64,000 nt of DNA, taken from positions 6,634,001-6,698,000 of the forward strand of contig JBHGNT010000008.1 in the NCBI GenBank assembly GCA_043228905.1, given 5' to 3'. Below are positions 10,601 through 20,900 of this stretch, piece by piece. The notes under the pieces are model-generated. The model was not told where the DNA came from, ran no database searches, and was given only the letters and a program-made list of their open reading frames with translations. This DNA is from Azolla caroliniana (taxonomy: Eukaryota > Polypodiophyta). Numbering within the stretch: position 1 is the first letter of the stretch; each line of letters opens with the position of its first letter. The translations under genes were made by a program, and so were the position numbers.

Positions 10601-12748
10601 TGTTTTACGTTTCTGCATATTTTTGCTGTTGTTAATAGTATGATTATAAGATTTCACACTAGTTGTGTTCTTGGACAGGTTTGCTGCCCTGGGCCCTATT
10701 AAATATAAATAGGGTGCGTCATTTTCCCTCCTATGCATTCAACAACTCATTTTTGAGCATCTAGATTCTCACCTTTTATATGTAGGACACTCAGGAGGTT
10801 CTCATTTTATGTGCATATAGGTTTGTTTATACATTTGTGCGTTTTCGTTCTTTTTCATCTTCTACGGTCTCTCTTTCATGGCACTAGGTTTTAGGATCTA
10901 TGCACATGATATACTACAAGCCATAGACAAGCGCAACAACAATCCTAAGTAAAAGACATGTGATGTACCTCCGAACAACAGAATCTCATCAATTTGTCTC
11001 TGAACCTACAATCTAGCACTTGACCCTCTGGCCACTGCATAAATGTGATTGTTTTCTAGAAACAAATTTGTCCATGCTAGATGGAAGCTCGTAAAAGAAT
11101 TAGATATTTTTATGCACAAACCATATAATTTTCTAGAGCAAGTTGAGCATTTATCCATACTTAAGGATATTTATTACCAGAAACCAGTTGTTACTGGATA
11201 TTAATTTATAGACTTTTTAAGGTAGGATTGAGTACATCTGATTCATTTTTCGTTTTGTTTATAGCCCATTTATCACCAGAAGATTCATTGGCGATCTATG
11301 GATGGCCTACAGAGCAGGTTCAAGCATATCCTTGCTATACTAGATTTTAAATTTATTCTGGAAAACCAAAATTTCTAATGTCATGGTAATATTTCTCGGC
11401 GATAACAATAACAGAGGTAATGCCAGTGCAGTAGTGCTCATCATAATTTAGACTTGCTTTTTGCTGATGCTGGAAAATGGAACCACCATTTCGTTTTACC
11501 AAACAAGTACACTTGTTCTATTCTGAATTTTACATGAGATAAAGAAAAAAGACTGCATATGCTGTACTCCAAATTTCTATCTGTTAATGTAACCTAATTG
11601 TCTATTTAAATCAATCAGATATAAAAGTAGCTTTATTTTTTTCTACTATGCATTGCCTCAAGAACTTCTGACCTTGGATTTTCTGACGTACTTGTCCTGA
11701 TCTAACATAAGACTGAAAAAAGGATGTCATAGTGTTCTTTTTGGCTAAGTATTTTTCTGCGTTGACATACTCTACTAGCTTGTTATCATGCTAATGACCT
11801 AGCTAGTAGCTCAGTGTGGCATGTCCTTTTTATTCATCAACTCTGTTTGGTTCAGCTGTGAGCTTCATGATGGGTGCATCCTTGTGCTGCCTATACAGTG
11901 ACAACATTACAAACTAGGGCTATTATACTGCAGATTCCTAATTTAAGGTATATGCTAGATGTTCGTGCTGGCTGTACAGTGACAATATTACATTCTAGGA
12001 CTATTATACTGCACATGCCTAATCTAAAGTATATGCTAGATGGTCCTAGGTGTGTATTATAGGATGAAACTGAACCTCTAGCCAAACCCCAATAGGCCTC
12101 TCTTTGGGGGATATAGGTTATGTTGAGAGTTCACTCTCTAAAATGTGTCTTGTAAATCATGATTAATTTGACTTAATAGCATTAATTTGTATCCAATCGT
12201 TTGTATTGCTTCTCTGCTGGGTTCTGTTCTCTAAATGTTCTGAAATGTGGAAAATGAAAATATCTATGTATAACAAAAATATTAAAATGCTATATTATGC
12301 AAATATTTTAAACAAATTAAAATCTTTGTTTGGGTTGTATTATATCAGGGGCACTGTTCGTTTCTATCCCCGAGGTACATCATCTGTACTAGTTCAGGTA
12401 AATGTTGTTACAAAGACTTCTTAAGAGATTTTTGTGGCCTAAATTAGAGAAAGAAGATTTTGATATGATCAAAATAATGAGTTGCAGCTAACCATTTCAT
12501 ATGAGGTACCAGATGTGCTGGCTCCTTTACTCGCGGTATACTCATTTTTCAATCCTACTTCACCCCATGGAATTGAGTTAGAGCTTGGTAGTTTTGGCAA
12601 ATGTTTAGATTTTGATGACAAAAGATTCTTGTGTCTATTATAATCCTTGCAGTCCGTATCACCATTGGTTGAGAGCGTTCTCCAGAAAGATCTCGACAGA
12701 TTTGCGATATTTGCTAAGGACTATAGCAAGAATGCTTCACCAAACTAG
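7680..12748 (+). CDS. Plastid-type SRPBCC / polyketide cyclase-like protein, copy 1
   Basis: Seven exons with GT-AG introns and matching phases: 7680-7936, 10236-10335, 10425-10520, 11265-11317, 12349-12397, 12488-12535, 12653-12748. The product is 232 aa. Residues 1-60 are Ser/Thr-rich like a plastid transit peptide, then a Lys-rich linker. Residues from about 86 form a START/SRPBCC domain: 'VPLSLAWDLW', 'RWMPWI', 'GQDFEF', 'KIHWRSMDGL', 'GTVRFYP', and a C-terminal helix 'SVLQKDLDRFAIFAKDYS'. The closest family I recognise is the plant polyketide cyclase/dehydrase and lipid transport superfamily, small plastid proteins with cyanobacterial relatives. A hydrophobic-ligand-binding role is inferred; the ligand is unknown. 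All exons are open, so it looks functional. Compared with copy 2 it has Phe-Ser for Trp-Thr in exon 3 (FKFSAKLLQ versus FKWTAKNLQ) and Ser for Asn at the exon 4 end. I recall the Trp and Asn as the family-typical residues. Confidence 0.9.
8801..9162. repeat. 181-bp perfect tandem duplication in intron 1 of copy 1
   Basis: The unit 8801-8981, starting GTAACCACCACAATTCGAC, is repeated at 8982-9162 with no difference that I can see by eye. The corresponding intron of copy 2 (from about 19132) has a single unit, so the event postdates the gene duplication or was lost in copy 2. Confidence 0.93.
9556..10060. repeat. Degenerate 236-bp tandem repeat in intron 1
   Basis: Two diverged units share landmarks such as GTTGAAACATG (9595 and 9831), CCAAAAGAAAAGGC and GCTATTT..GCAAGTTTCATG. 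The same pair occurs in copy 2 (about 20792 and 21041), so the repeat predates the segmental duplication. It keeps long antisense frames open by chance. Confidence 0.8.
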
Positions 12749-14150
12749 CATGCTATGGTAAAAAGTTATTATCCTTGAGAATAGACTCCATAAATCTATT
12801 AAATCTGTAATGGCAAATTGAAATGGCCAACAAAAATTGATTTAACCATGTGTAAAATATATAATCCGATGGCCTATTCTCAACAAGGCCAATACTAAAA
12901 AGCTCATGTGATGATAATTCAATATCCCATTACTCTTGGAGTGAAATATCACATAAGGCTTACGTTGTTATACAACATGAAAGATTATGTGCATCGTCTA
13001 TAATGGCAACAAATGACAATTCAATATGGCATCACACTTTGTAGGTGAGCATCACATTAGTAGCCATGTTGTTATCCTACTTCAATCATTGTGTATATCT
13101 ATCGTATTTATTGGCATTTCCAATACTCAGCAAATGATTGAAGCCAATATAATATGATGCCTGTGAATTTCAATAGGGCATTGAGTTGTGAGGTGAAAAT
13201 ATCACATTAGGCTCTACATTTAGTTTTTTGTCAAATGGGTTCTGATTTAAGGCCATTTTCACTTAAAATTTAATGTTATGTTGGAGTGAAGGTTGCAATG
13301 GCATTACTCGTTGTATGAAGAGATTGTGAGCTGAGTACAATGTTGATACTGGAAAGAGTAGCGAATTATATATATATATATATATATATTGGAACATTGC
13401 TAACTCTGATTTTAGAGCTATACACCCGTAGACAGTAAGAAATCATGATGACCTTGGAATAGTTTTCAGGTTAGGAATACTTTTTGAAAAACATATATCT
13501 ATATATAAGAAGGTAGGCATTATATATTTGATGAATATCTTTATATTGTGATGCATGGTGTAAACATTTTACATTTGACTAACGATTTAGCAGTTGCAAC
13601 TTGCACACCACATTGCATTTGATTGTCGGGGCAAGGGTTAGGTTAGCTTATCATTCATTCAATTGATTGTACCATATAATCAAATGTGAATTTATGGTTG
13701 TCAATTGAATGCATCACGTTTTCCATCTGTTGGTGTATTTGTTGTTGGACTTCCATGTTATCGGAATTTGGGCGGGTGAATGTCATGTTTAGGTTAAAAA
13801 GACCTTCAATGATCTTCATGTACACCTTCATTGTTATAAAGACCGAAGGTTGGATTGATTGTCATTTCAAAGGTCAATCCTGCCATCATTGGTTACTTAT
13901 TATTAGTGGGGCTAAATTATGCTTATACTTGAGTAAGTCACATTGTCAAATGGCCATCAGAGATTACTTTTAACAACCTCATCAAATTTATGCTCTCACT
14001 CAACAATTTTAGTGAATAGCAACAACAACAATATTCAAAACCAAATAAAGCCGAAACACTTGTCACATCAGCTCACATGAGAAACGAACCCAACAAGAAG
14101 AATGCGAAGTAGATTGAAGAAATGTTCGACAAAAACCTTTAGTTTTATAG
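12749..14150. other. 3' flank of copy 1 (part of the duplication)
   Basis: AT-rich and shared with copy 2. It includes a short (TA)n tract near 13367-13391. No additional gene is visible; the open frame around 13686-13973 is not conserved in copy 2 and is rejected. Confidence 0.5.
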
Positions 14151-15159
14151 TCACATGCACATTTTATTGGACACAAATAATGACATACATAACAACTTTG
14201 AATACTATTCATTTTGGTGCATATATATACTTTTATATCATTATTTCAAATCAAACTAATGATGAACAAAATATGAGAGATGAAAAGAATAATGAGTTTA
14301 GTGTGCTTAACCATACCAACTACTTTCCATCAAAAGACATGAGACAAACATAAAATATTGTTGATGTTCCTCACCACCAATAGCAATCAACAATGGTTTG
14401 ATTTGACAAACCAAACCAAATCACAAAACTACGACTTATGGGCTTAACATTTTTAATGATTCATTTTAGTTGTATTCAAGTTGAAACCCACATTGGATTT
14501 GGGAAAGCCACAAGATAACAAAACATGACAATATGTAATAAGTTAGCCATGTATGCCAAAGTGTTTTGGGTTTGTTCATTTTGTACACTAAGTATGACAA
14601 GTGTTAATGGTTTGTGATATTGGTATGACAAGTCGAAATAATAGGTTCCAACTTGCATGTTGAAGCTTGGATCTATCGGTTGTGTGCAAGAGCGGGATTA
14701 CGTTTTCATACTCACATTTGCACTTGGGCCATTGGGTGCTTTGGATGAAGATGCGCAATAGTCCAACCGGGGTGGATGCATAGAAGGTGACCAACCTTGT
14801 AGACTTTTGCGATCCATTGAATAATTTGGCAATCCTTTCCTTGAAGACTTTCGCATATCATGGTATACATTGGATATGTAGCATGCGTGGAGGCCATTGC
14901 ATCCTAAGTGAGGGAACACATCACAAATTCCACATCCCAACACAACCCAATAGGACCGACTATGGGTATTACGTTGTTGCATAAACGCTCGTGCATGTGC
15001 TACCTGAGCAGAAACACCGGGGTCTTGGACTAGGGAATCAAAAAGTTTAGGAGGACTCGAAAGGATGGGGTGGAAAAGATCTAAGAGTCGAAAAGACTCG
15101 GGTGTCAAAGTGTCTCCAAGTCCACAAGATGTGTACATCGATGACTCTAGCTCTTCGAA
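14151..15159. other. Single-copy spacer between the duplicated segments
   Basis: No supported gene. Overlapping frames on both strands around 14590-15140 lack domains. The composition becomes more GC-rich toward 15000, as in the retroelement-derived DNA that follows. Confidence 0.4.
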
Positions 15160-15340
15160 GGCTACCTTTAGTTGAAGAAACCTTTGCCGAAGAAAGCCTT
15201 TGTCGAGGAAACCTCTTGTTGAAGGAACCTTTTGTCGAAGAACCCCTTGGCAAAGGAACCTCGTGTCGAAGAAACCCCTTGTCGAAGAAACAAACTAGTC
15301 AAAGAATGAATTAGTTGAGGAAATGAAGAAGTTGAAGAAA
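15160..15340. repeat. 18-bp minisatellite, GTCGAAGAAACCCCTTG type
   Basis: About nine imperfect units vary around 'AAACCYYTTGYCGAAGAA'. Because the period is a multiple of three, all frames read as repetitive peptides such as 'VEETFAEE' or 'TKGSFNKRF'. These are not evidence of a gene. Confidence 0.8.
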
Positions 15341-15639
15341 CAAGGCAAAGGTTAGACAAACGAAAAGAAGCGAATGCTCATGGAACACAAAATCATGGGG
15401 GTTCGTCGATGCGAACTAGATCATCTTAGATGCTTACATGAGAGATTAATCACTTGATTAAGGCGATGACTACGGGTTTATGACAAAATGGCCTTGTACT
15501 AAAAAGTAGATGTTGGATTACATTTAGAGGGCCTTTTATAAAATAATGTTTACAAGTTACAACAGGGGAGGGGATACAACGGTGGCAACCTCAAGTTAAC
15601 CATCATCTCAAGTAAGAGATAGAAAGTGAGAGGAATGAA

Positions 15640-16140
15640 GCTTCCAATGTATGCGAGTCGAGTGGGCCACCAAGTCCGCAACTACCTCTGATGGCTACAA
15701 TGCTTTGAATCAGGGTAGAGTTCTCGTGCCACTACGTCCTCCCTACGAACAGCCTGTGTGCTAGATTGCAATCTCCTTGTTGCCTCCAGTTGAGTGTCGA
15801 AAACCAAGACAAAGAAGAGTTGAAGAAGAGAAGAAAATGAAGAAGAACCCATGAAAAACTCCAAGAAGACGAAGATGAATACCTCCAAGCTCCCAAAATG
15901 TCGAACAAGACCACCTAACAACGAAGAATGAAAGAAGAAGGAACCAAAATAAGGTCTCCCGCTCTCTTTTTATAGGGAGGGAGACGCCTCATTTACATTA
16001 AATGTAGATGTCCTTTTCCCCATATAAAAGTAAAAAAGAATAATATACTTTAATGTGGCTACTCTAGGAAATGAATCAAACTCTACACCTCCTACACACA
16101 TTGAATAGCCCTGACCACTAGGCCATTCACTTACATTCAT
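15640..16140 (-). mobile_element. Probable LTR fragment, minus orientation
   Basis: Read on minus, a CTATAAAAAGAGAGCGGG promoter-like box at about 15960-15980 is followed by a pyrimidine-rich leader-like stretch. This layout is similar to the promoter regions of the gypsy LTRs at 16.2 kb and 56.2 kb. Neither end nor a target-site duplication can be defined, so the call is tentative. Confidence 0.35.
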
Positions 16141-16189
16141 TTTTTAAGAATTATATATATATGAACAATTTGTAGCTCCCATTTTCCCA

Positions 16190-16539
16190 TGTTGTCGTGA
16201 AGGATTTTGGCCACAGAGGGAAATGGAGCGAGACGCGCGGGAATGGGTGTCTACACGGATGTACAAAGTTTAGCCTTTATATGTGAAACATGTAATAACA
16301 TAGGACTAGTAATTACTAGGTAGTAGGGTTTAATGGGCATTTTAAAGACTCGCACGGATAGAGAGGAATGTGGGAGTTTGACGTGAGGGAATCGAGGAAA
16401 ATCTCTGTCGGAAGCGGTTGACTTAACTACATGATTTAACAACTCTCTATCTCCTTGAGCTATAAAAGGAGGGAGAGAAGACTGAGAAAAGGGATTATTT
16501 TTAGGAATTAGGAGGAAGTGCTCTCGGATTGAGTGCCAA

Positions 16540-16576
<37 letters not shown>

Positions 16577-17117
16577 AGGTCTTGTGCCATCGTTTCAAAC
16601 AAGGAGAGGAAGTCTCTGCTCGCGCTGGCAACCCGTGTGCTCCCGACCAGAGATTCTTTGCCCTGTCTCCTTGTGTATGTGTGAGCGTCTCTCCTTAAGC
16701 GTTGTTGCCGGCCGCGCCCGGTTGTACTCTTTGGATTCTCTGTTAATCATTAGTTTGTTGAGTCCCCTTTGTTGGGGTTTCTACGTGGCTCCTACTTGTC
16801 GTGTGTTGGCCATGCTTTGAGCTTGTGTCTTATTCCCGTCCTGAATCTGTTGCGTGCACATACGAGTCCGTGAGCCTGTGCGCTTGCCGCTGCTCCCAGG
16901 CATCCTAATCAGGGAAAGATACAACTCCCTTAGGCTGGTGAGCTGTGCTGCTCTGATCCGAGTACCATTCCGTATTCGATACACGACCATGGATTGAACC
17001 GGCATAGGTATTTGAATAGTGACACGATCCTCCCTTCCCCCCTATTCTAACTCCTTGGTCCGAGACCCCCCTGTGGTCCCGTCCTATTTCTACACATCCA
17101 CGCGGAAAACCGCAACA
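16190..17117 (+). mobile_element. Ty3/gypsy 5' LTR (about 928 bp)
   Basis: Starts TGTTGTCGTGAAGG and ends CCGCAACA, directly before a primer-binding-site-like sequence and a gag frame. It contains a TATA box (GCTATAAAAGGAGGG, about 16460), a (CT)n tract at 16542-16574 and a long transcribed leader-like region. The promoter neighbourhood resembles that of the LTR at 61.7 kb (TTCTATAAAAGGAAGGG). The same terminal motif TGTTGTC is seen at 56157. Confidence 0.72.
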
Positions 17118-17146
17118 TCTTTGGTGAACTTGAGGTGTAAAGGGCG
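17118..17146 (+). other. Primer-binding-site-like sequence of the 16.2-kb gypsy element
   Basis: TTTGGTGAACTTGAGGTG follows the LTR end after two bases. The matching element at 62301 has TTTGGTGAACCCGACGTG. This differs from the initiator-Met type used by the copia elements here, so a different tRNA primer is implied. I cannot name the tRNA. Confidence 0.5.
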
Positions 17147-17178
17147 GTAGAGGAGTCGGAAGCGAACTCGCGGAAGCC

Positions 17179-17811
17179 ATGGCAACGACCGTTGACCGCT
17201 TGGTGAACGCTCGAGAGGGCACAAGCGCCCTTGACAGAGCCGTTGAATCGATAGTCGCCGCGATAGGCCGTTTCAATGGCAAAGATGTGACTAGCTACTT
17301 GGAGGTTTACTGGGCCGAGATCATGATGAGGGACATATCGGAGGACAGACGGTTGGCCGGATTCCCTCGAGTTGTTACGCCGAGCATCCACGCCGAGGTG
17401 CTCGAGGTGCGAGCAGACTGCCGTAACTGGGCAGAATTCGAGGGGTGGCTCCTCGAAAGGTACAGTTTCGCTGACTCGCTCCGATTGTTGAAGAAGGACT
17501 TTATGGATTGGGTCGAGAGCCCTGACAAGGGACGGAATATGTCGGCTCTACTGTAGGAGTTCGAAAAGTGGTTTGCGCAACTCTCGACGCTAGACTGGAC
17601 CGTGCTTGATACGAGCAAGGTCCCACTGTTTGTGAAGTCGGTCGACGTGCTTGACCGCGAGAAGGTTGGTCTCCTCTTGGAGACAGATGAAGGGCTCATG
17701 ATCGACTGGGCCGTGGTCAAAAGAGTTTGCGGCCGTTTCGACAAACGACGCGATTGGAACGACATGGGGTCGTTGACGACCGACGCGGGTGCAGGGAGGA
17801 ACCGGTTCTGA
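17179..17811 (+). pseudogene. Ty3/gypsy gag fragment, one internal stop
   Basis: A capsid-like Gag region. It reads 'IGRFNGKDVTSYLEVYWAEI', then 'EFEGWLLERY' and, past a TAG at 17554-17556, 'EFEKWFAQL'. It ends at TGA 17809-17811. It aligns residue by residue with the gag at 62338 ('VGHFNGDKVPSYLEAYNVEM', 'AFEEALLKAYG', 'EFEQRLARL'), so the two elements are of one family. Downstream pol is absent: the sequence ends at about 17883 against the start of the duplicated host segment. The stop fits a CAG-to-TAG change. Confidence 0.8.
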
Positions 17812-17920
17812 CAAGAGCGGATGAAACGAGACGGTGGCTCGAGTCGGGCATGGCGCCGACCAATGTGGTCGCAGGACACGAGCGTATGTATGTATGATTT
17901 GGTTAGTGTTGTGATGACCA

Positions 17921-17964
<44 letters not shown>
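17921..17964. repeat. (GAT)n microsatellite just upstream of the copy 2 start codon
   Basis: About 14 GAT/ATG-phase repeats lie 33 bp before the copy 2 ATG. Copy 1 has only GATCATTGATGAGATG at this place. It probably lies in the 5' leader. Confidence 0.92.
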
Positions 17965-17965
<1 letters not shown>

Positions 17966-17997
17966 TGTATGTCCTTCTGATCAGACATTTCCCAACA

Positions 17998-20900
17998 ATG
18001 GATTCCATGCTCACAGCTTCTTCTGGCTTAACCACATTACAGCCCATCCCTTCAATTCTGCACACAAACCTCTCCTCATGGCCAAGCACTACAGCCCCCC
18101 TGGATCTATCACACCCTGTTTCTGCAGGTCTACGGTCTCCTTCCAATCGGAAGATGACGGTGATGAAGAAGAATAAGAAGAAGGATAAGGACGGACTAAT
18201 TTGGATCTCTAATGGAACTCGCTGGACCGCTAGTCAATGGCTTGATAGCAGGTATGTTCATCTATTCTTTTCGCCTTCTTTTAAACATTAGTTTTGTCTC
18301 ATCATGATACTGATACAAACTTCAGCAAAAATGATTCAAAACCTTCTTTTTGTCTCATCAGAATCCTGATTCAAGTATCAGCAAAATGGTTTATATAGTA
18401 TAAGTTTTAGATTTTTGTTTCCTTTTTATGAAAACAAGAAATGTAGAAAATTTGAAATACATACACAACCCACAGTGGCATGTATCTAACTAGATGATAC
18501 AATAGAGAGAAGACTCAGCACAGTAGCAGCCATAGAGTATGACAGTAGCAATGGTGTGGCATTTGATGGTGTCATCCTGACTTGGGCTTCTTTGATGAAG
18601 TGATCAAGTTGAATCTCATCACATTTTTCTTGTATTTTGGCACCTAAGTCACCATCTTTTGATCCTCCATGGCTGACGGCACTACGTGAGTTGCATTGGA
18701 CAACAATTAGAGCCATGCAATCGTCAGATTGACGTCTTACTCATGTTGCTGGATGATTACCGGCACATCTCACCAATCCTTGAACACCCACTATAGAAGC
18801 TTAGGAATAAAAGCACGATGTTTTGATGTACATATCTTGAGGAAATGTCCTTGCTGCAGCTATCACATCGAGATGTGGTCTGGAATAGGATGAAAAATGA
18901 TCCTCGTATTCTCAGTATAAGCAAAAAATATTTGCTGCTCAATAATATTTTCTGAGACTTTACCCACCTTTAATGCAAAACATCACTTCAAGGAGGCTTA
19001 AATCCCATGTTAAGTATTATATTCGTCTACAAATCAAGATACGAACAATAACCTTGAGTCCATCAACCCCTCCCTGGATGCCACATGCTCTGTACCTTTT
19101 CAATAGCTGTTAAGAAGACTAACTTATTATTTGTAACCACCACAATTCGACATCCTTCCTTTCCACCCGCTTCTACGTGGACCAAGGAACACAACCAACT
19201 AAAGCCTATACACTGTATTTCAAATTCCCCTCCACAACTTTTATTTGCATGTGACTTGTGCCATCATTATTGCTTGTCATTATAGCGCATGTTTTGTCTC
19301 CGAAGCACTAGCAACTGTTGAGAATGATTAAAGTTGTAGCCCAATGGCTATCCAGCCCTTATAGCTAGTTAGCCCAACGGCCATATCTTGGCCTTTATAA
19401 GGAGGTGCCTTCTCCTCATTTTTAATAAGCGATCTCTGTACTTTCACTCTCCTGTCGTAACATATATGTATACCCTTGAGAAGAAATGAAAGGAGAATGT
19501 TCATTTTGCAGTTTGGTATCAGAGTGAGTTGCTGCTCGTTGGTCCCTTGCAGGTGTGCAAACCCTAGATTCACCCTCTGCTGGTGCGACAGCAGTTAGAA
19601 CAGCACTGTCATAACATCCAAGAGAGGTAGGGAGGATTCTTCTGTTAGGATGACAATGCTATGTGGTTGAGAGGTGACATGGAAAAAGAAGTTAGAAGAT
19701 AAGAGAAGAGATAGTCTAGATTGAGAAGATGGATGAGGCATTGTCAAAATTGAACGAGGATGAGGTGAAAACATTGGTGAAATACATGAAGCAAACTGAG
19801 ATTGTAGCATCTGGAGGTGTGATGGGAACACAACCACCACCTAGACTTGAATTCCTTCTAGTTGAGTTCAAACTCGATGGATTGGCCATGTACCTGAGTT
19901 GGTCGCTTCGGGTTACGGGTGCGTTGGCAAGGAGAGGTGTTGATGGCTATCTAACAAGAGAAGAGAAAGAGCTTCTTGTTAAAATGAATAGTGAGTGGGA
20001 AGCATGGAGAGCTACCCACACGTCTTTGTATACTTGGCTTCTCAACTCCATGGTTCCATCAATTGCAACCATTGTTGATAGAATTCAAAATGTGAAGTAT
20101 ATTTGGGAGAAATTACAGAAAACCTACGTTGGGAGGGAAAATAACATGAGAGTGTTTCAAATTGAGCAGTAGATAGATGCCGTTTGGCAGGGAGATGGGA
20201 CGATTCAGGAGTATATCATAGAATTGGAGCATTTATGGGCTGACTATGATCATTTCTACCAAATATTATAGATCTTAGTACTAACGTAAGCTTAAGATAA
20301 GGATAATGAAAAGATAGATAGAAAGGAGAAAGAGAAAGAAGGGTGCCGATCCACCCGACCACCCCCGAGCGAAGGGATCGAGACGGACTCGAGCCTCGAT
20401 CGGCGTCCCATACCACCGCCGTGGCGTCGAGTCGTACCTGGTGCTGGCGCGCTCGCTACAAGAGTTGACCCACCACACGAGCAGAGTCTCGATGTAGTCA
20501 AAAGATGATCAAATGAGGGTAGCTAGGCCTCTTATTTATAGCGAAACCCAAGGCCCCCAGGCAAGTTCACACTTGACCTAATGGGTTGTCTCAATCCCGA
20601 GGATTAAAAGTAATCCTCCCCTTCTTTACACTCTCATTTAACCCTCACACTTATCCACGTGTATAGATTACTACGGTAAATTCTTACCACGGGATATTAT
20701 ATGGTCATGCTCGTAACAGTGAGGGTGGTTACTTGCACCCAAGGAAACTTCAGACATGCTATTTGCTTGATTATTCACACAACTATTCACAATTGAAACA
20801 TGTTCACCTCTCCCTCCAAAAGAAAAGGCAAAAGGGAAAAAACTTTTCAACATGGATGGTGGCAGGAATTTCGCTATTTGTGCAAGTTTCATGGTTATGC

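Larger units (their letters stand above)
7590..14150. repeat. Segmental duplication, copy A
   Basis: This segment is repeated in direct orientation at 17884-26318. Homology begins in a (TATG)n tract just upstream of the gene, runs through all seven exons and every intron, and continues about 1.4 kb past the stop codon. Copy A lacks the copia fragment in intron 1 (19316 to about 20720) and the roughly 1-kb stretch (about 25094-26130) found in copy B. Copy A has its own 181-bp internal duplication. Confidence 0.93.

Noticed and set aside
14698-15138. 146-codon minus-strand open frame
   Set aside because: No domain, heavy overlap with other open frames, located in retroelement-derived DNA.
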